Both the position numbers and the translations under genes were made by a program. 64,000 nt of DNA, taken from the NCBI GenBank assembly GCA_902825945.1, contig CADECY010000009.1, forward strand, positions 62,001-126,000, written 5' to 3'. This DNA comes from an uncultured Acidobacteriota bacterium (GTDB lineage: Bacteria > Acidobacteriota > Terriglobia > Bryobacterales > Bryobacteraceae). Under the pieces are notes generated by a model, which was given only the letters and a program-made list of their open reading frames with translations, did not search any database and was not told the origin of the DNA. Positions 56,546 to 64,000 of this stretch are shown here, in pieces; the stretch's first letter is position 1; each line of letters opens with the position of its first letter.

Positions 56546-59071
56546 ATGGCCCTAGAAGAATACGCACAGAAACGGGAGTTTACCCAGACCCCGGAACCGG
56601 TACCCGATGACGCCACGCCCAGGCCGGGCGGCAACGTCTTCTGCGTCCAGCGGCACGCGGCACGGCGCCTCCACTACGACTTTCGCATTGAAGTCGGAGG
56701 AACGATGAAGTCGTGGGCGGTCCCGAACGGTCCATCGCTCGATCCGAATCGGAAGCAACTCGCCGTCCTCGTCGAAGACCATCCGATGCTCTACGCCACG
56801 TGGGAAGGCAACATCCCGAAAGGCAACTACGGCGCGGGCAGCATGATGCTGTGGGACGCCGGAACCTACGAGCTGATGGGCGAGGGCACCGCCGAGGAGC
56901 AGATCGAGCGGGGCGATTTCAAGTTCAAGCTGAGCGGCCGCAAGCTGAAAGGCAACTTCGGACTGGTCCGGCTGAAGAACGCCGAAAAGGGCAATGAATG
57001 GCTGATGCTCAAGAAGAAGGACGAGGCCGCGCAAGCCGATTGGGATATCGAGCAGCACGCCTGGAGCGTCAAGTCCGGCCGGACCCAGGAGGAGATCGCG
57101 CTCGACATGCCGGAGCGCGAGGTGACCGATGACGGTCCGCCAGCGACGGGAGCGGTGAAGGCGGCGATGCCCGGGATGTTCACGCCGATGCTTGCCGTGG
57201 CCGCGGAGAAGCCGCCCGCCGGTGCGGGCTGGATCTACGAGATCAAGTGGGATGGCGTGCGCGCGGTCTGCTTCGTCGAAAACGGAGCCACGAAGATCAT
57301 TGGACGGCGTGGCACGATGATGGACCGCCAGTATCCGGAACTGCGCGACCTGGCGACGTTTCTCGACGCGAAGTCCGCAGTGCTCGACGGTGAGATCGCG
57401 GTGCTCGACGAAGCCGGGCGCGCGAGCTTCGGACGGATCCAGCCGCGCATCATGGCGTCCGACAATGGCGCGATCGAGCAATTGGCGCGCACCAGGCCCG
57501 CGGTCTTCTTCGTCTTCGATCTCGTCTATCTGAACGGGTACGATCTCACCCGTGTTCCGCTTCGTGAGCGCAAACGCTTGTTGCGTTCGATCATCAAGCC
57601 CGGATGTCCGGCCCTGCGATACTCCGAGGAGTTCGACGCCGATCCGGTGCAACTGCTCGATCTCGTGCGCGCCCAGGGGCTCGAAGGCCTGATGGCGAAG
57701 CGTTCGGACAGCATCTACCAGACGCGGCGCGGGGGCGACTGGATCAAGATGAAGGTCGCCATGGAGCAGGATTTCGTGGTCGGCGGCTGGACCGAAGGCG
57801 AGCGAGAGTACTTCCGCTCCCTGATCCTCGGCGCTTACGATAAGGGCGAACTCGTCTATGTTGGCCGCGTGGGCAGCGGGTTCGACAACAAGCTGCTGGC
57901 CGCCGTGTACGCGATGATCACGCCGCTCGAAAACGGCACGTGCCCCTTCGCCGAACGGCCCGATCTCGAGCATCCAGAGCACTGGATCAGGCCCGAACTC
58001 GTCTGCCGCGTCAAGTATCAGATGTGGACGCACGAGGCGAAGCTTCGCGCGCCCGTGTTCGTGGGCATGCGGAACGACGTCCTGCCCGAGGATTGCACGC
58101 TCACACAGGTGGAAGCCGCCCCGAGACCGGCGCTGATCGCAGGTACGAACGAAGAGGCGAACGTCAACGTCGAGGGCCAGCAGATCAAGATCAAGAACCT
58201 GAACAAGGTCTACTGGCCGAAGGAAGGCTACACCAAACGCGACCTGATCAACTACTACGACGCGGTCGCCGACCTGCTCATTCCGTATTGGAAAGACCGG
58301 CCGCTTTCACTGCGGCGCTACCCGGACGGGATCGAGGGAGAAGGCTTCTTCCAGAAGAACGTCGACGCGAACTTTCCGGCCTGGATGCGCACCGAGATCG
58401 TGGAGGAAGAAGGCGAGGAGCCGCGCCGCCGCATTGTGGGCAACGGTCGCGCCGAGTTGATCTATCTCGCCAATCTCGGCTGCATCGATCAGAACCCCTG
58501 GATGAGCCGCATCGGCTCGATCGAATACCCGGACTTCGTGTTGATCGACCTCGATCCGCACGAGTGTTCCTACGACAAGATCGTCGAAGCGGCGTTGGCG
58601 GTGAAAGCCAAGCTCGATCAGATCGGGTTGCAGGGTTATCCGAAGACGACCGGAGGCGATGGCATGCACATCTATGTGCCCGTCGAGGCCGTCTATGTCT
58701 ACCAGCAAACGAAAGCGTTTGCCGAGATCCTGGCGCGATTGCTCGCCAGCGAGCGTCCAGACCTGTTCACCTTGCCGCGGGCGGTGGGCAAGCGGGTCGC
58801 GGGGAAGGTCTATTTCGACTACCTGCAGAACGGGCTCGGAAAGACGATCTCGGGTCCGTACGTTCTGCGAGCCTACGCGGGCGCGCCCGTGGCGACTCCG
58901 CTCGACTGGAGCGAACTGAAATCGGGACTCCGGCCACAGCAGTTCAACATCACCAATGCCGTGGAGCGCTTCTCGCGGGTCGGAGATCTCTTCGCGGGAG
59001 TGCTCTCGCGCCCGCAGCGGCTCGAGGCCGCGATCGTCAAGCTCGACGGACTCGTGAAGCAGCGGCTGTAG
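56546..59071 (+). CDS. ligD: DNA ligase D (LigD), PE-LIG-POL order
   Basis: 841 residues from the ATG at 56546; the frame upstream is shadow. LigD repairs double-strand breaks by non-homologous end joining with Ku. The 3'-phosphoesterase domain comes first (RLHYDFRIEVGGTMKSWAVPNGPS, WEGNIPKGNYGAG, about 30-190). The ATP-dependent ligase follows (YEIKWDGVR with the adenylated K234, to about 520). The primase-polymerase is last (VYWPKEGYTKRDLINYYDAVA, VLIDLDPHE with the DxD metal pair, GGDGMHIYVP, about 560-841). This order is that of Pseudomonas LigD. No Ku gene is in the window. Its stop is directly next to that of the convergent SIR2 gene. Confidence 0.96.
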   Translation: MALEEYAQKREFTQTPEPVPDDATPRPGGNVFCVQRHAARRLHYDFRIEVGGTMKSWAVPNGPSLDPNRKQLAVLVEDHPMLYATWEGNIPKGNYGAGSMMLWDAGTYELMGEGTAEEQIERGDFKFKLSGRKLKGNFGLVRLKNAEKGNEWLMLKKKDEAAQADWDIEQHAWSVKSGRTQEEIALDMPEREVTDDGPPATGAVKAAMPGMFTPMLAVAAEKPPAGAGWIYEIKWDGVRAVCFVENGATKIIGRRGTMMDRQYPELRDLATFLDAKSAVLDGEIAVLDEAGRASFGRIQPRIMASDNGAIEQLARTRPAVFFVFDLVYLNGYDLTRVPLRERKRLLRSIIKPGCPALRYSEEFDADPVQLLDLVRAQGLEGLMAKRSDSIYQTRRGGDWIKMKVAMEQDFVVGGWTEGEREYFRSLILGAYDKGELVYVGRVGSGFDNKLLAAVYAMITPLENGTCPFAERPDLEHPEHWIRPELVCRVKYQMWTHEAKLRAPVFVGMRNDVLPEDCTLTQVEAAPRPALIAGTNEEANVNVEGQQIKIKNLNKVYWPKEGYTKRDLINYYDAVADLLIPYWKDRPLSLRRYPDGIEGEGFFQKNVDANFPAWMRTEIVEEEGEEPRRRIVGNGRAELIYLANLGCIDQNPWMSRIGSIEYPDFVLIDLDPHECSYDKIVEAALAVKAKLDQIGLQGYPKTTGGDGMHIYVPVEAVYVYQQTKAFAEILARLLASERPDLFTLPRAVGKRVAGKVYFDYLQNGLGKTISGPYVLRAYAGAPVATPLDWSELKSGLRPQQFNITNAVERFSRVGDLFAGVLSRPQRLEAAIVKLDGLVKQRL

Positions 59072-61009
59072 CTACTTGCCAGCCGTTGCGGCCGCCGCGG
59101 CGGGCTCCCGCTTCGAGAGCCCCATCGCAGTAACGAGGTGGCCGAACCACAACCGCACCTGGGCGGGCAGATAGTCCTCGGCGCACTGCTGGACTTCGAT
59201 TCCCCACCACTCGTGAAGCTCCTTCGCCTTGCGCTCCCACCGCTGACCGGCCGCCGCGACGCACAGGTGCTTCGACATGATTGCGCCCGGCGCCACCTTC
59301 GGAATTCCCAGTGCGAGCAGATCGGCGTGCAACTCGGGTATCGAGCAGCCGGCGAAAACGATGCGACGCGTCGAGAAGAGTTCCTTCAGAAGATCGGATG
59401 CCCCGGCGAACTTCGACATCGCGGCCTTCATCTCCGAACGGGTGTACAGGATTCCTTCCGGAGCCGCCGCATTCCCGAAGAGATTCACCCGGGGGACCGT
59501 GCTCACCCAATCCGCTGTGTCGATGAGACTGTCGTAGTTTCCGGACACGACAGCCGTGAACGGCAGCTTTCCGATGGACTGATACACTTCGGGTGGCTTC
59601 ACGGCCCGCTGGTAGTGGCACCGGATCTGTTCGAAGATCAGGTGCTGACGAGTGCCGAGCAATGCGAGGAGCTTGTCCACCGCTTCCTCGCGCCGGTTAT
59701 CGTTCGCCAGCACGATCAGCTTGGCGACATCGTTCGGATCGGCCCACTCCTCGTAGTAGGCGGTCTCGAGCAGCATCTTGATGAACTCCGCCCGCGTGGG
59801 AAGTCCCGCTTGGGCTCCGAGCCCCGAACCGGTCCAGAGCGCCACCTCACCCCGGGAGAAGGCCGCAAACAACTCCGGCTCGGGCTCGGGAAGTTCCTCG
59901 CGTCCGTAGCGAACCTTTTCGGCAGCGGACTGGCGCTTGGCGATCCAGGCGATCAAGTTCATCAATTGCCGGCCGAAGAGCAGACAGATGGCAATGAATA
60001 ACGATGCGCCGCTCAGCCAAGCAAGGAACGTGCCGCGCTTGGAGAGCTTCCAGATCGACGCGATATCGTAGAGGCTCGAGCCACCCGGACCCGACAGGAC
60101 CATTTGGTAGCCCGAGGTATCCACCACGGATCCGGTTCGCGCTTCGAGAATGTGATCGGGGTCTTTCCCCTTCATCAGCGAGTAGACACCACTGAACTCG
60201 CCTGTCGCGAGAATCTCGCCGCGCAGGCCGGCGGTGACCACCTTCGCACGTCCAGGCAACGTGAGCAGTTCTCCCCAAACCGCAACGGCACGATCGCCGA
60301 GAAACAGCACCGAGTTCGCGCCGATCGCCAACTTGAATGGTGCCAGCAACGGTCGAGCCTCCTCCACCAGGCTCACACGCCGGCCGATTCCGAGCGAGTA
60401 GACCAGTAGGCGTGCCTGCGAACGATCGACTACCGCAACGCGGTCAGCGGAGATTGAGGCCGATGACGCGCCTTTCGAGAGCGAAATCGCGGTCTCTTTG
60501 ACTCGCGCCGCCGGATTCCACCACTCGAGGTTGCCTTCCCGGGTAACCGCTACGAGCGAGCCGCTCAGAAATGCGAATTCGACCGCGTCCACGGAAATGG
60601 CCGCGGGGGCGAGCCCGCTGCCGGTTTCCCACACCGCCAGCGACTCTCCCCGCCGCCAAGCCGCCCAGGTGCCTTCGGGATTCGCAACCACCGGCCCGGA
60701 CACCTGGGCCATGCCCGAATGCACCTCCGTGACCTTCCAGGTGCCGTTGATCATTCGCTCTACCGTGACGCGCCCATCCTCGTGCCGCGTTCCGGTGAAC
60801 GATCCCCTCCCGGAGATCTGAACTCGCGAGAACCGCTTCGACGGCCAATAGCCGGTTTGTTCCGCCGCGGTGACTTCCTTCATTTCGACGCGGACTGCGT
60901 AGATTCCGGCCAGGACGCCGAGCACGGCTAGAATGACTCCGATCGACTTCAAAGGTGAGACAGATTGTGCGCTTGGGTTCTCGAGTCGTCTCATTGATGC
61001 AGGTTCCAT
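59072..61009 (-). CDS. Membrane protein with propeller-like ectodomain and cytoplasmic SIR2-like domain
   Basis: 645 residues from 61009 (an inner ATG at 60994 is also possible). Basic residues then TM1 (about 22-38) put the next 280 residues outside. These are short beta-strands with repeated W/G turns (TWAAWRRGESLAVWETGS, GNLEWWNPAARV, AVAVWGELLTLPGR), like a beta-propeller. TM2 (about 327-347) is followed by a basic stretch and the SIR2_2-like domain: LWTGSGLGAQAGLPTRAEF (391-409, NAD loop), VVSGNYDSLID (487-497, catalytic-type N491 and D493), YTRSEM and VFAGCSIPELHADLL (551-565). SIR2-like domains of this kind consume NAD in several defence systems. I know of no named system with this arrangement. 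Divergent from an ECF sigma gene, 88 bases away. Confidence 0.8.
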   Translation of the reverse strand: MEPASMRRLENPSAQSVSPLKSIGVILAVLGVLAGIYAVRVEMKEVTAAEQTGYWPSKRFSRVQISGRGSFTGTRHEDGRVTVERMINGTWKVTEVHSGMAQVSGPVVANPEGTWAAWRRGESLAVWETGSGLAPAAISVDAVEFAFLSGSLVAVTREGNLEWWNPAARVKETAISLSKGASSASISADRVAVVDRSQARLLVYSLGIGRRVSLVEEARPLLAPFKLAIGANSVLFLGDRAVAVWGELLTLPGRAKVVTAGLRGEILATGEFSGVYSLMKGKDPDHILEARTGSVVDTSGYQMVLSGPGGSSLYDIASIWKLSKRGTFLAWLSGASLFIAICLLFGRQLMNLIAWIAKRQSAAEKVRYGREELPEPEPELFAAFSRGEVALWTGSGLGAQAGLPTRAEFIKMLLETAYYEEWADPNDVAKLIVLANDNRREEAVDKLLALLGTRQHLIFEQIRCHYQRAVKPPEVYQSIGKLPFTAVVSGNYDSLIDTADWVSTVPRVNLFGNAAAPEGILYTRSEMKAAMSKFAGASDLLKELFSTRRIVFAGCSIPELHADLLALGIPKVAPGAIMSKHLCVAAAGQRWERKAKELHEWWGIEVQQCAEDYLPAQVRLWFGHLVTAMGLSKREPAAAAATAGK

Positions 61010-61097
61010 CGAACTTGACGGTGAAATACTTTAATCCATACCGGTAAAAACGTGTAAGGAACTCCCCCGCTTCATCGACTACCTTGGATGAACGGGC

Positions 61098-61610
61098 ATG
61101 CAAGACAAACAAGAGGATCTCTACCGCCAGGCATCCGAGGAGTTCGGAGCCGCGGTGGAGCGGCTTGCGCGGGCTTACGAGGCCGACTCAGACAAGCGAC
61201 GCGACCTCGTGCAGGAGATTCACATCGGACTCTGGCGCAGCCTCGCCGCGTTCGACGGGCGCTGTTCCCTGCGAACGTGGGTCTACCGCGTTGCCCACAA
61301 TACCGCGGTTTCCCACGTAATCCGCGGGCGCCGCGAACGGACCCCGTTCGTGAGTCTTGAAGAGGTCGAACCCCTGGCCTCGCAAGACGATCACCCCGCG
61401 GACCGGAAACTCATGCTCGACCGATTACTCAATCTCATTCAGCGACTAGAACCCGTGGACCGCCAAGTGATCCTCGGCTACCTCGAAGGCATGGACGCCG
61501 CGTCGATCGGCGAGGTTACCGGTCTTTCTGCGTCGAACGTCGCGACCAAGATCCATCGCATCAAGGGCATTCTCGCCCGCCGTTTTCAAGGAGGCCGCCA
61601 TGGCAAGTGA
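61098..61610 (+). CDS. ECF-type RNA polymerase sigma factor
   Basis: 170 residues. Region 2 is seen as DLVQEIHIGLWRSLAAFDGRCSLRTWVYRVAHNTAVSHVIR (about 36-76), and region 4 as LEPVDRQVILGYLEGMDAASIGEVTGLSASNVATKIHRIKGIL (about 117-160), the helix-turn-helix that reads the -35 box. No additional domain. Its 3' end overlaps the next gene by 11 bases, and that gene is a candidate anti-sigma. It is divergent from the SIR2 gene, so the 88-base region between may hold its own promoter and that of the SIR2 gene; no clear -35/-10 set was seen. Confidence 0.93.
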   Translation: MQDKQEDLYRQASEEFGAAVERLARAYEADSDKRRDLVQEIHIGLWRSLAAFDGRCSLRTWVYRVAHNTAVSHVIRGRRERTPFVSLEEVEPLASQDDHPADRKLMLDRLLNLIQRLEPVDRQVILGYLEGMDAASIGEVTGLSASNVATKIHRIKGILARRFQGGRHGK

Positions 61611-62175
61611 CTTCCAGCCCGACGATCTCCAATCGCTCTGGAAAGACCAGCAGCTCGAGCATACCCGCATTGCGACGGAAGCGATCCGCATGATGGCGGG
61701 GAACTTCCAGTCGAGGATCCAACGGCGGAACCGCCGCGAGTATGTCGCGGCGGCCCTCGGTATGGCGGGGCACGCCGTCATCGCCGCCGTTGCTCCGAAT
61801 CCGCCGGTACGCGCGGGTGCGATCCTGGTGATTGCCGCGGTGCTCTATGTTTGCTATCAGCTTCACCGCCGTGGAGCGTCCTCGGATGTGCCCGAGGAAC
61901 TCGCCCTTCGTCCAGCAATCGATTTCCACCGCGCCCAGCTCGAGAGGCAGCGCGATGCGTTGCGCGGCGTCTGGTCTTGGTACGTCCTCCCATTTATGCC
62001 CGGCCTGCTCATGGTGCTAATCGGTGGCGCCCGGGGGCTGCGCCACGCGGTCATCAACGCTGCCGGACTCGCAGCCTTGGCGGCGGGCGCGGTCTGGCTC
62101 AATGTCCGCGCCGCGAACCGGCTTCAGCGCGAGATCGATCAATTGAATTCGATGGAAAAAGGAGATAAGCGATGA
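61600..62175 (+). CDS. Two- to three-span membrane protein, candidate anti-sigma factor
   Basis: 191 residues. An N-terminal cytoplasmic part (FQPDDLQSLWKDQQLEHTRIATEAIRMMAGN, about 5-40) leads to hydrophobic segments (AAALGMAGHAVIAAVA and AGAILVIAAVLYVCYQL), a charged helical loop (EELALRPAIDFHRAQLERQRDALRG), and a second pair (WSWYVLPFMPGLLMVLIGG, AVINAAGLAALAAGAVWL). The zinc-binding HxxxCxxC of ZAS anti-sigmas is missing. Overlap with the sigma gene (11 bases) and the serine hydrolase gene (four bases) supports an anti-sigma or membrane regulator role, but this is inference. Confidence 0.7.
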   Translation: MASDFQPDDLQSLWKDQQLEHTRIATEAIRMMAGNFQSRIQRRNRREYVAAALGMAGHAVIAAVAPNPPVRAGAILVIAAVLYVCYQLHRRGASSDVPEELALRPAIDFHRAQLERQRDALRGVWSWYVLPFMPGLLMVLIGGARGLRHAVINAAGLAALAAGAVWLNVRAANRLQREIDQLNSMEKGDKR

Positions 62176-63815
62176 AATTCGCATTCGTGTTCCTCGCGGC
62201 GGCCCTGCTCGGTGCGGCGCCGTCCAATGAAGAGATTCGCAAGATTCTCGCCGAGAGAATCGACTCGCGCAAACAGGCCACTGGAATCGTCGTGGGCATC
62301 GCCGACGCCTCCGGCCGCCGGGTCGTGGCCTACGGAATCGGCTCGAAGCTCGCTTCCAAACCCGTCGATGGCGACACGCTTTTCGAGATCGGCTCGATCA
62401 CCAAGGTGTTCACGGCGCAGATTCTCGCCGATGCCGTTGCGCGCGGCGCCGTGAAACTCGATGACCCAGTCTCGAAGTTTCTGCCCGCGACCGTCAAGGT
62501 GCCCGAGCGGAGTGGACGCGCGATCACGCTCCTCGATCTCAGCACGCACTATTCCGGACTGACACGCCTGCCTGGCAATCTCACTTCGACCGACATGCTG
62601 AATCCGTACGCGTCCTACACCGTCGCCGCCATGTACTTCTTCCTGTCCGGGCACACGCTGCGCCGCGACCCCGGCGCGGAGTTCGAATACTCGAACCTCG
62701 GCGTGGGCCTGCTCGGACACGTACTGGCGCTGCAGGCGAAGACGGACTACGAGTCTCTCGTGCGCGCCCGAGTGCTCGAGCCGCTGGGCATGAAGAGCAC
62801 CGCGATCGCTCTCCCGCCCGAACTGAAGGCCCGCATGGCGCAGGGCCACAACGCGAAACTCGAACCGGTGCCCAATTGGGACCTGCCCGCGCTCGCCGGA
62901 GCCGGCGCGCTCCGGTCGTCGGCGAACGACATGCTGAACTTCGTGGCTGCGCACGCGGGAATCGGCAAGATCGATCCCGTCCTTGCGTCGATGCTCGCCA
63001 CTCGCAAGCCCATGCCGGGCGGCGCCGAGATCGGCCTCGGCTGGATGATCGGCAAGAACGGAATCGTCCACCACGGAGGCGGAACCGGAGGCTTCCAGTC
63101 TTTCGCGGGCTTCGATCCGAAGGCCCGTGCCGCTGTCGTGGTGCTGTCGAACGCGCAAGCGCCAGGTGGTGTCGATGACATCGGCCAACACTTGCTCGAC
63201 GCGTCGGTTCCACTCACGCCACCCAAGAAAGAGCGCAGGGAGATCTCGTTCGACCCGAAGAAGTTTGACCCCTTCATCGGTAACTACCGCCTCGCGCCCA
63301 AGTTCATCCTGTCGGTCACGCGCGAAGACGATCGCTTCTTCACCCAAGCCACCGGACAAGGCAAGATCGAGATCTTCGCGATGGCCGAGCGGGCCTTCTT
63401 CCCCAAGGTGATCGACGCCGAACTCGAATTCACCGTCGATGAAGCTTCGGGCCATGCAAGCAAGGTCACGCTGCGGCAGAACGGCGCGGTGATCAACGGC
63501 CCGCGAGTCGATGGTCCGGTCGAGACGGCGCCCGAACGAAAGGCGATCGTCCTCGATCCGAAAACGCTCGACTGCTACCCCGGCAAGTACGCGCTGGCTC
63601 CCACATTCCACATCACGGTGACGCGGGAAGAGGGCCGGCTCTTCGCGCAGGCGACCGGACAAGGCAAGGCCGAGATCTTCGCCGAATCGACGACCAAGTT
63701 CTTCTACAAGATCGTGGACGCGCAGATTACGTTCACGCCCGGTGCCGGTGGCCGGGCGGAGAAGCTGACGCTCCACCAAGGTGGAATGAACATGGACGGG
63801 AAACGCGTCGAGTAG
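62172..63815 (+). CDS. Serine hydrolase of the class C beta-lactamase family with C-terminal repeats
   Basis: 547 residues with a signal peptide (MKFAFVFLAAALLGAAP). The catalytic SxxK is SITK (S75, K78), the second motif is YSN (in EYSNLGVGLLGH), and the third, in place of KTG, is HHGGGTGGF. This is the pattern of esterase/DD-peptidase relatives of AmpC. Two tandem copies of a 100-residue beta domain of the DUF3471 type follow (FIGNYRLAPKFILSVTREDDRFF and YPGKYALAPTFHITVTREEGRLF). Likely a periplasmic esterase, peptidase or cell-wall enzyme; beta-lactam hydrolysis is not established. It overlaps the upstream membrane gene by four bases, so it is in the sigma operon. Confidence 0.92.
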   Translation: MKFAFVFLAAALLGAAPSNEEIRKILAERIDSRKQATGIVVGIADASGRRVVAYGIGSKLASKPVDGDTLFEIGSITKVFTAQILADAVARGAVKLDDPVSKFLPATVKVPERSGRAITLLDLSTHYSGLTRLPGNLTSTDMLNPYASYTVAAMYFFLSGHTLRRDPGAEFEYSNLGVGLLGHVLALQAKTDYESLVRARVLEPLGMKSTAIALPPELKARMAQGHNAKLEPVPNWDLPALAGAGALRSSANDMLNFVAAHAGIGKIDPVLASMLATRKPMPGGAEIGLGWMIGKNGIVHHGGGTGGFQSFAGFDPKARAAVVVLSNAQAPGGVDDIGQHLLDASVPLTPPKKERREISFDPKKFDPFIGNYRLAPKFILSVTREDDRFFTQATGQGKIEIFAMAERAFFPKVIDAELEFTVDEASGHASKVTLRQNGAVINGPRVDGPVETAPERKAIVLDPKTLDCYPGKYALAPTFHITVTREEGRLFAQATGQGKAEIFAESTTKFFYKIVDAQITFTPGAGGRAEKLTLHQGGMNMDGKRVE

Positions 63816-63818
63816 CCG

Positions 63819-64000
63819 CTATCGCAAAACGTTCAGCGAGCCCGCGGTGGCAGCCATCTCCGCGCCCGGCGGCATGTCACCGTTGTCGGCGCGCAGATAC
63901 TGGCGGTGATTCGGCTTGACGGTCTCGAGAAGCTGCTTCCGCGTCTTCACGTCGATCGGCTTGCCCACGTAGATCTTGCCGAGCTTCGACATCCAGCTCT
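63819..64000 (-). CDS. C-terminal end of an unidentified gene (cut by window edge)
   Basis: The last 60 residues of a minus-strand gene that begins beyond the right edge; the stop is TAG at 63819-63821, three bases after the hydrolase stop. The visible part reads SWMSKLGKIYVGKPIDVK, then RKQLLETVKPNHRQYLRA and MAATAGSLNVLR. No family is recognised. It converges with the serine hydrolase gene. Confidence 0.65.
   Translation of the reverse strand, partial: SWMSKLGKIYVGKPIDVKTRKQLLETVKPNHRQYLRADNGDMPPGAEMAATAGSLNVLR

Overview
The window is about 65% GC, gene-dense DNA from a Gram-negative bacterium. I infer a member of the Acidobacteriota, probably the Bryobacterales/Solibacter side. The basis is two large Oar-type TonB-dependent receptors with N-terminal carboxypeptidase-like domains, an ASPIC/UnbV FG-GAP protein next to a TPR protein and a receptor, an SBBP-repeat propeller, many secreted sugar-related proteins, and GroES/GroEL behind a degenerate CIRCE. 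No phage, transposase, CRISPR array or rRNA operon was seen.

Layout. 1-316 is the start of malate dehydrogenase. 1322-5468 (minus) is a five-gene operon with 4-14 base overlaps: HAD phosphatase, deoxyhypusine-synthase-like protein, PfkB kinase, ROK kinase and GmhA-like isomerase. This looks like a sugar-phosphate (heptose-type) pathway. Then come tRNA-Arg(CCG), a two-way terminator, groEL/groES with CIRCE, a histidine kinase, and prmA. 10645-33630 is mostly secreted and outer-membrane functions: an SBBP propeller protein, gamma-glutamyltranspeptidase, an unknown secreted protein, an HpcH/HpaI aldolase, a TonB receptor with a LamG/propeller protein, a PLP decarboxylase coupled to endonuclease IV, and a TonB receptor-TPR-ASPIC/UnbV operon.

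33695-36927 carries cysS, a cystathionine gamma-synthase-type enzyme, and a small-ORF/nucleotidyltransferase pair. 36960-42524 carries a sialidase, a DUF4350 protein, an ABC exporter and an unknown protein. 42513-48132 is the conserved rpmH-rnpA-yidD-yidC-jag-mnmE block plus a GT9-like gene, behind a near-consensus sigma-70 promoter. rnpA has no ATG, GTG or TTG start upstream of its conserved N-terminus. 48197-52546 is an RND efflux pair. The end holds a small beta-barrel protein, a cytochrome c'-like protein, a D-apionate-lactonase-like protein, LigD (PE-LIG-POL), a membrane protein joining a beta-propeller-like ectodomain to a cytoplasmic SIR2-like domain, and an ECF sigma factor with a candidate anti-sigma and a serine hydrolase.

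The best candidates for something undescribed are the membrane SIR2 protein (59072-61009) and the five-gene sugar-phosphate operon containing the DHS-like protein. Smaller oddities are the rnpA start and a relic of the decarboxylase gene at 18821-18928.
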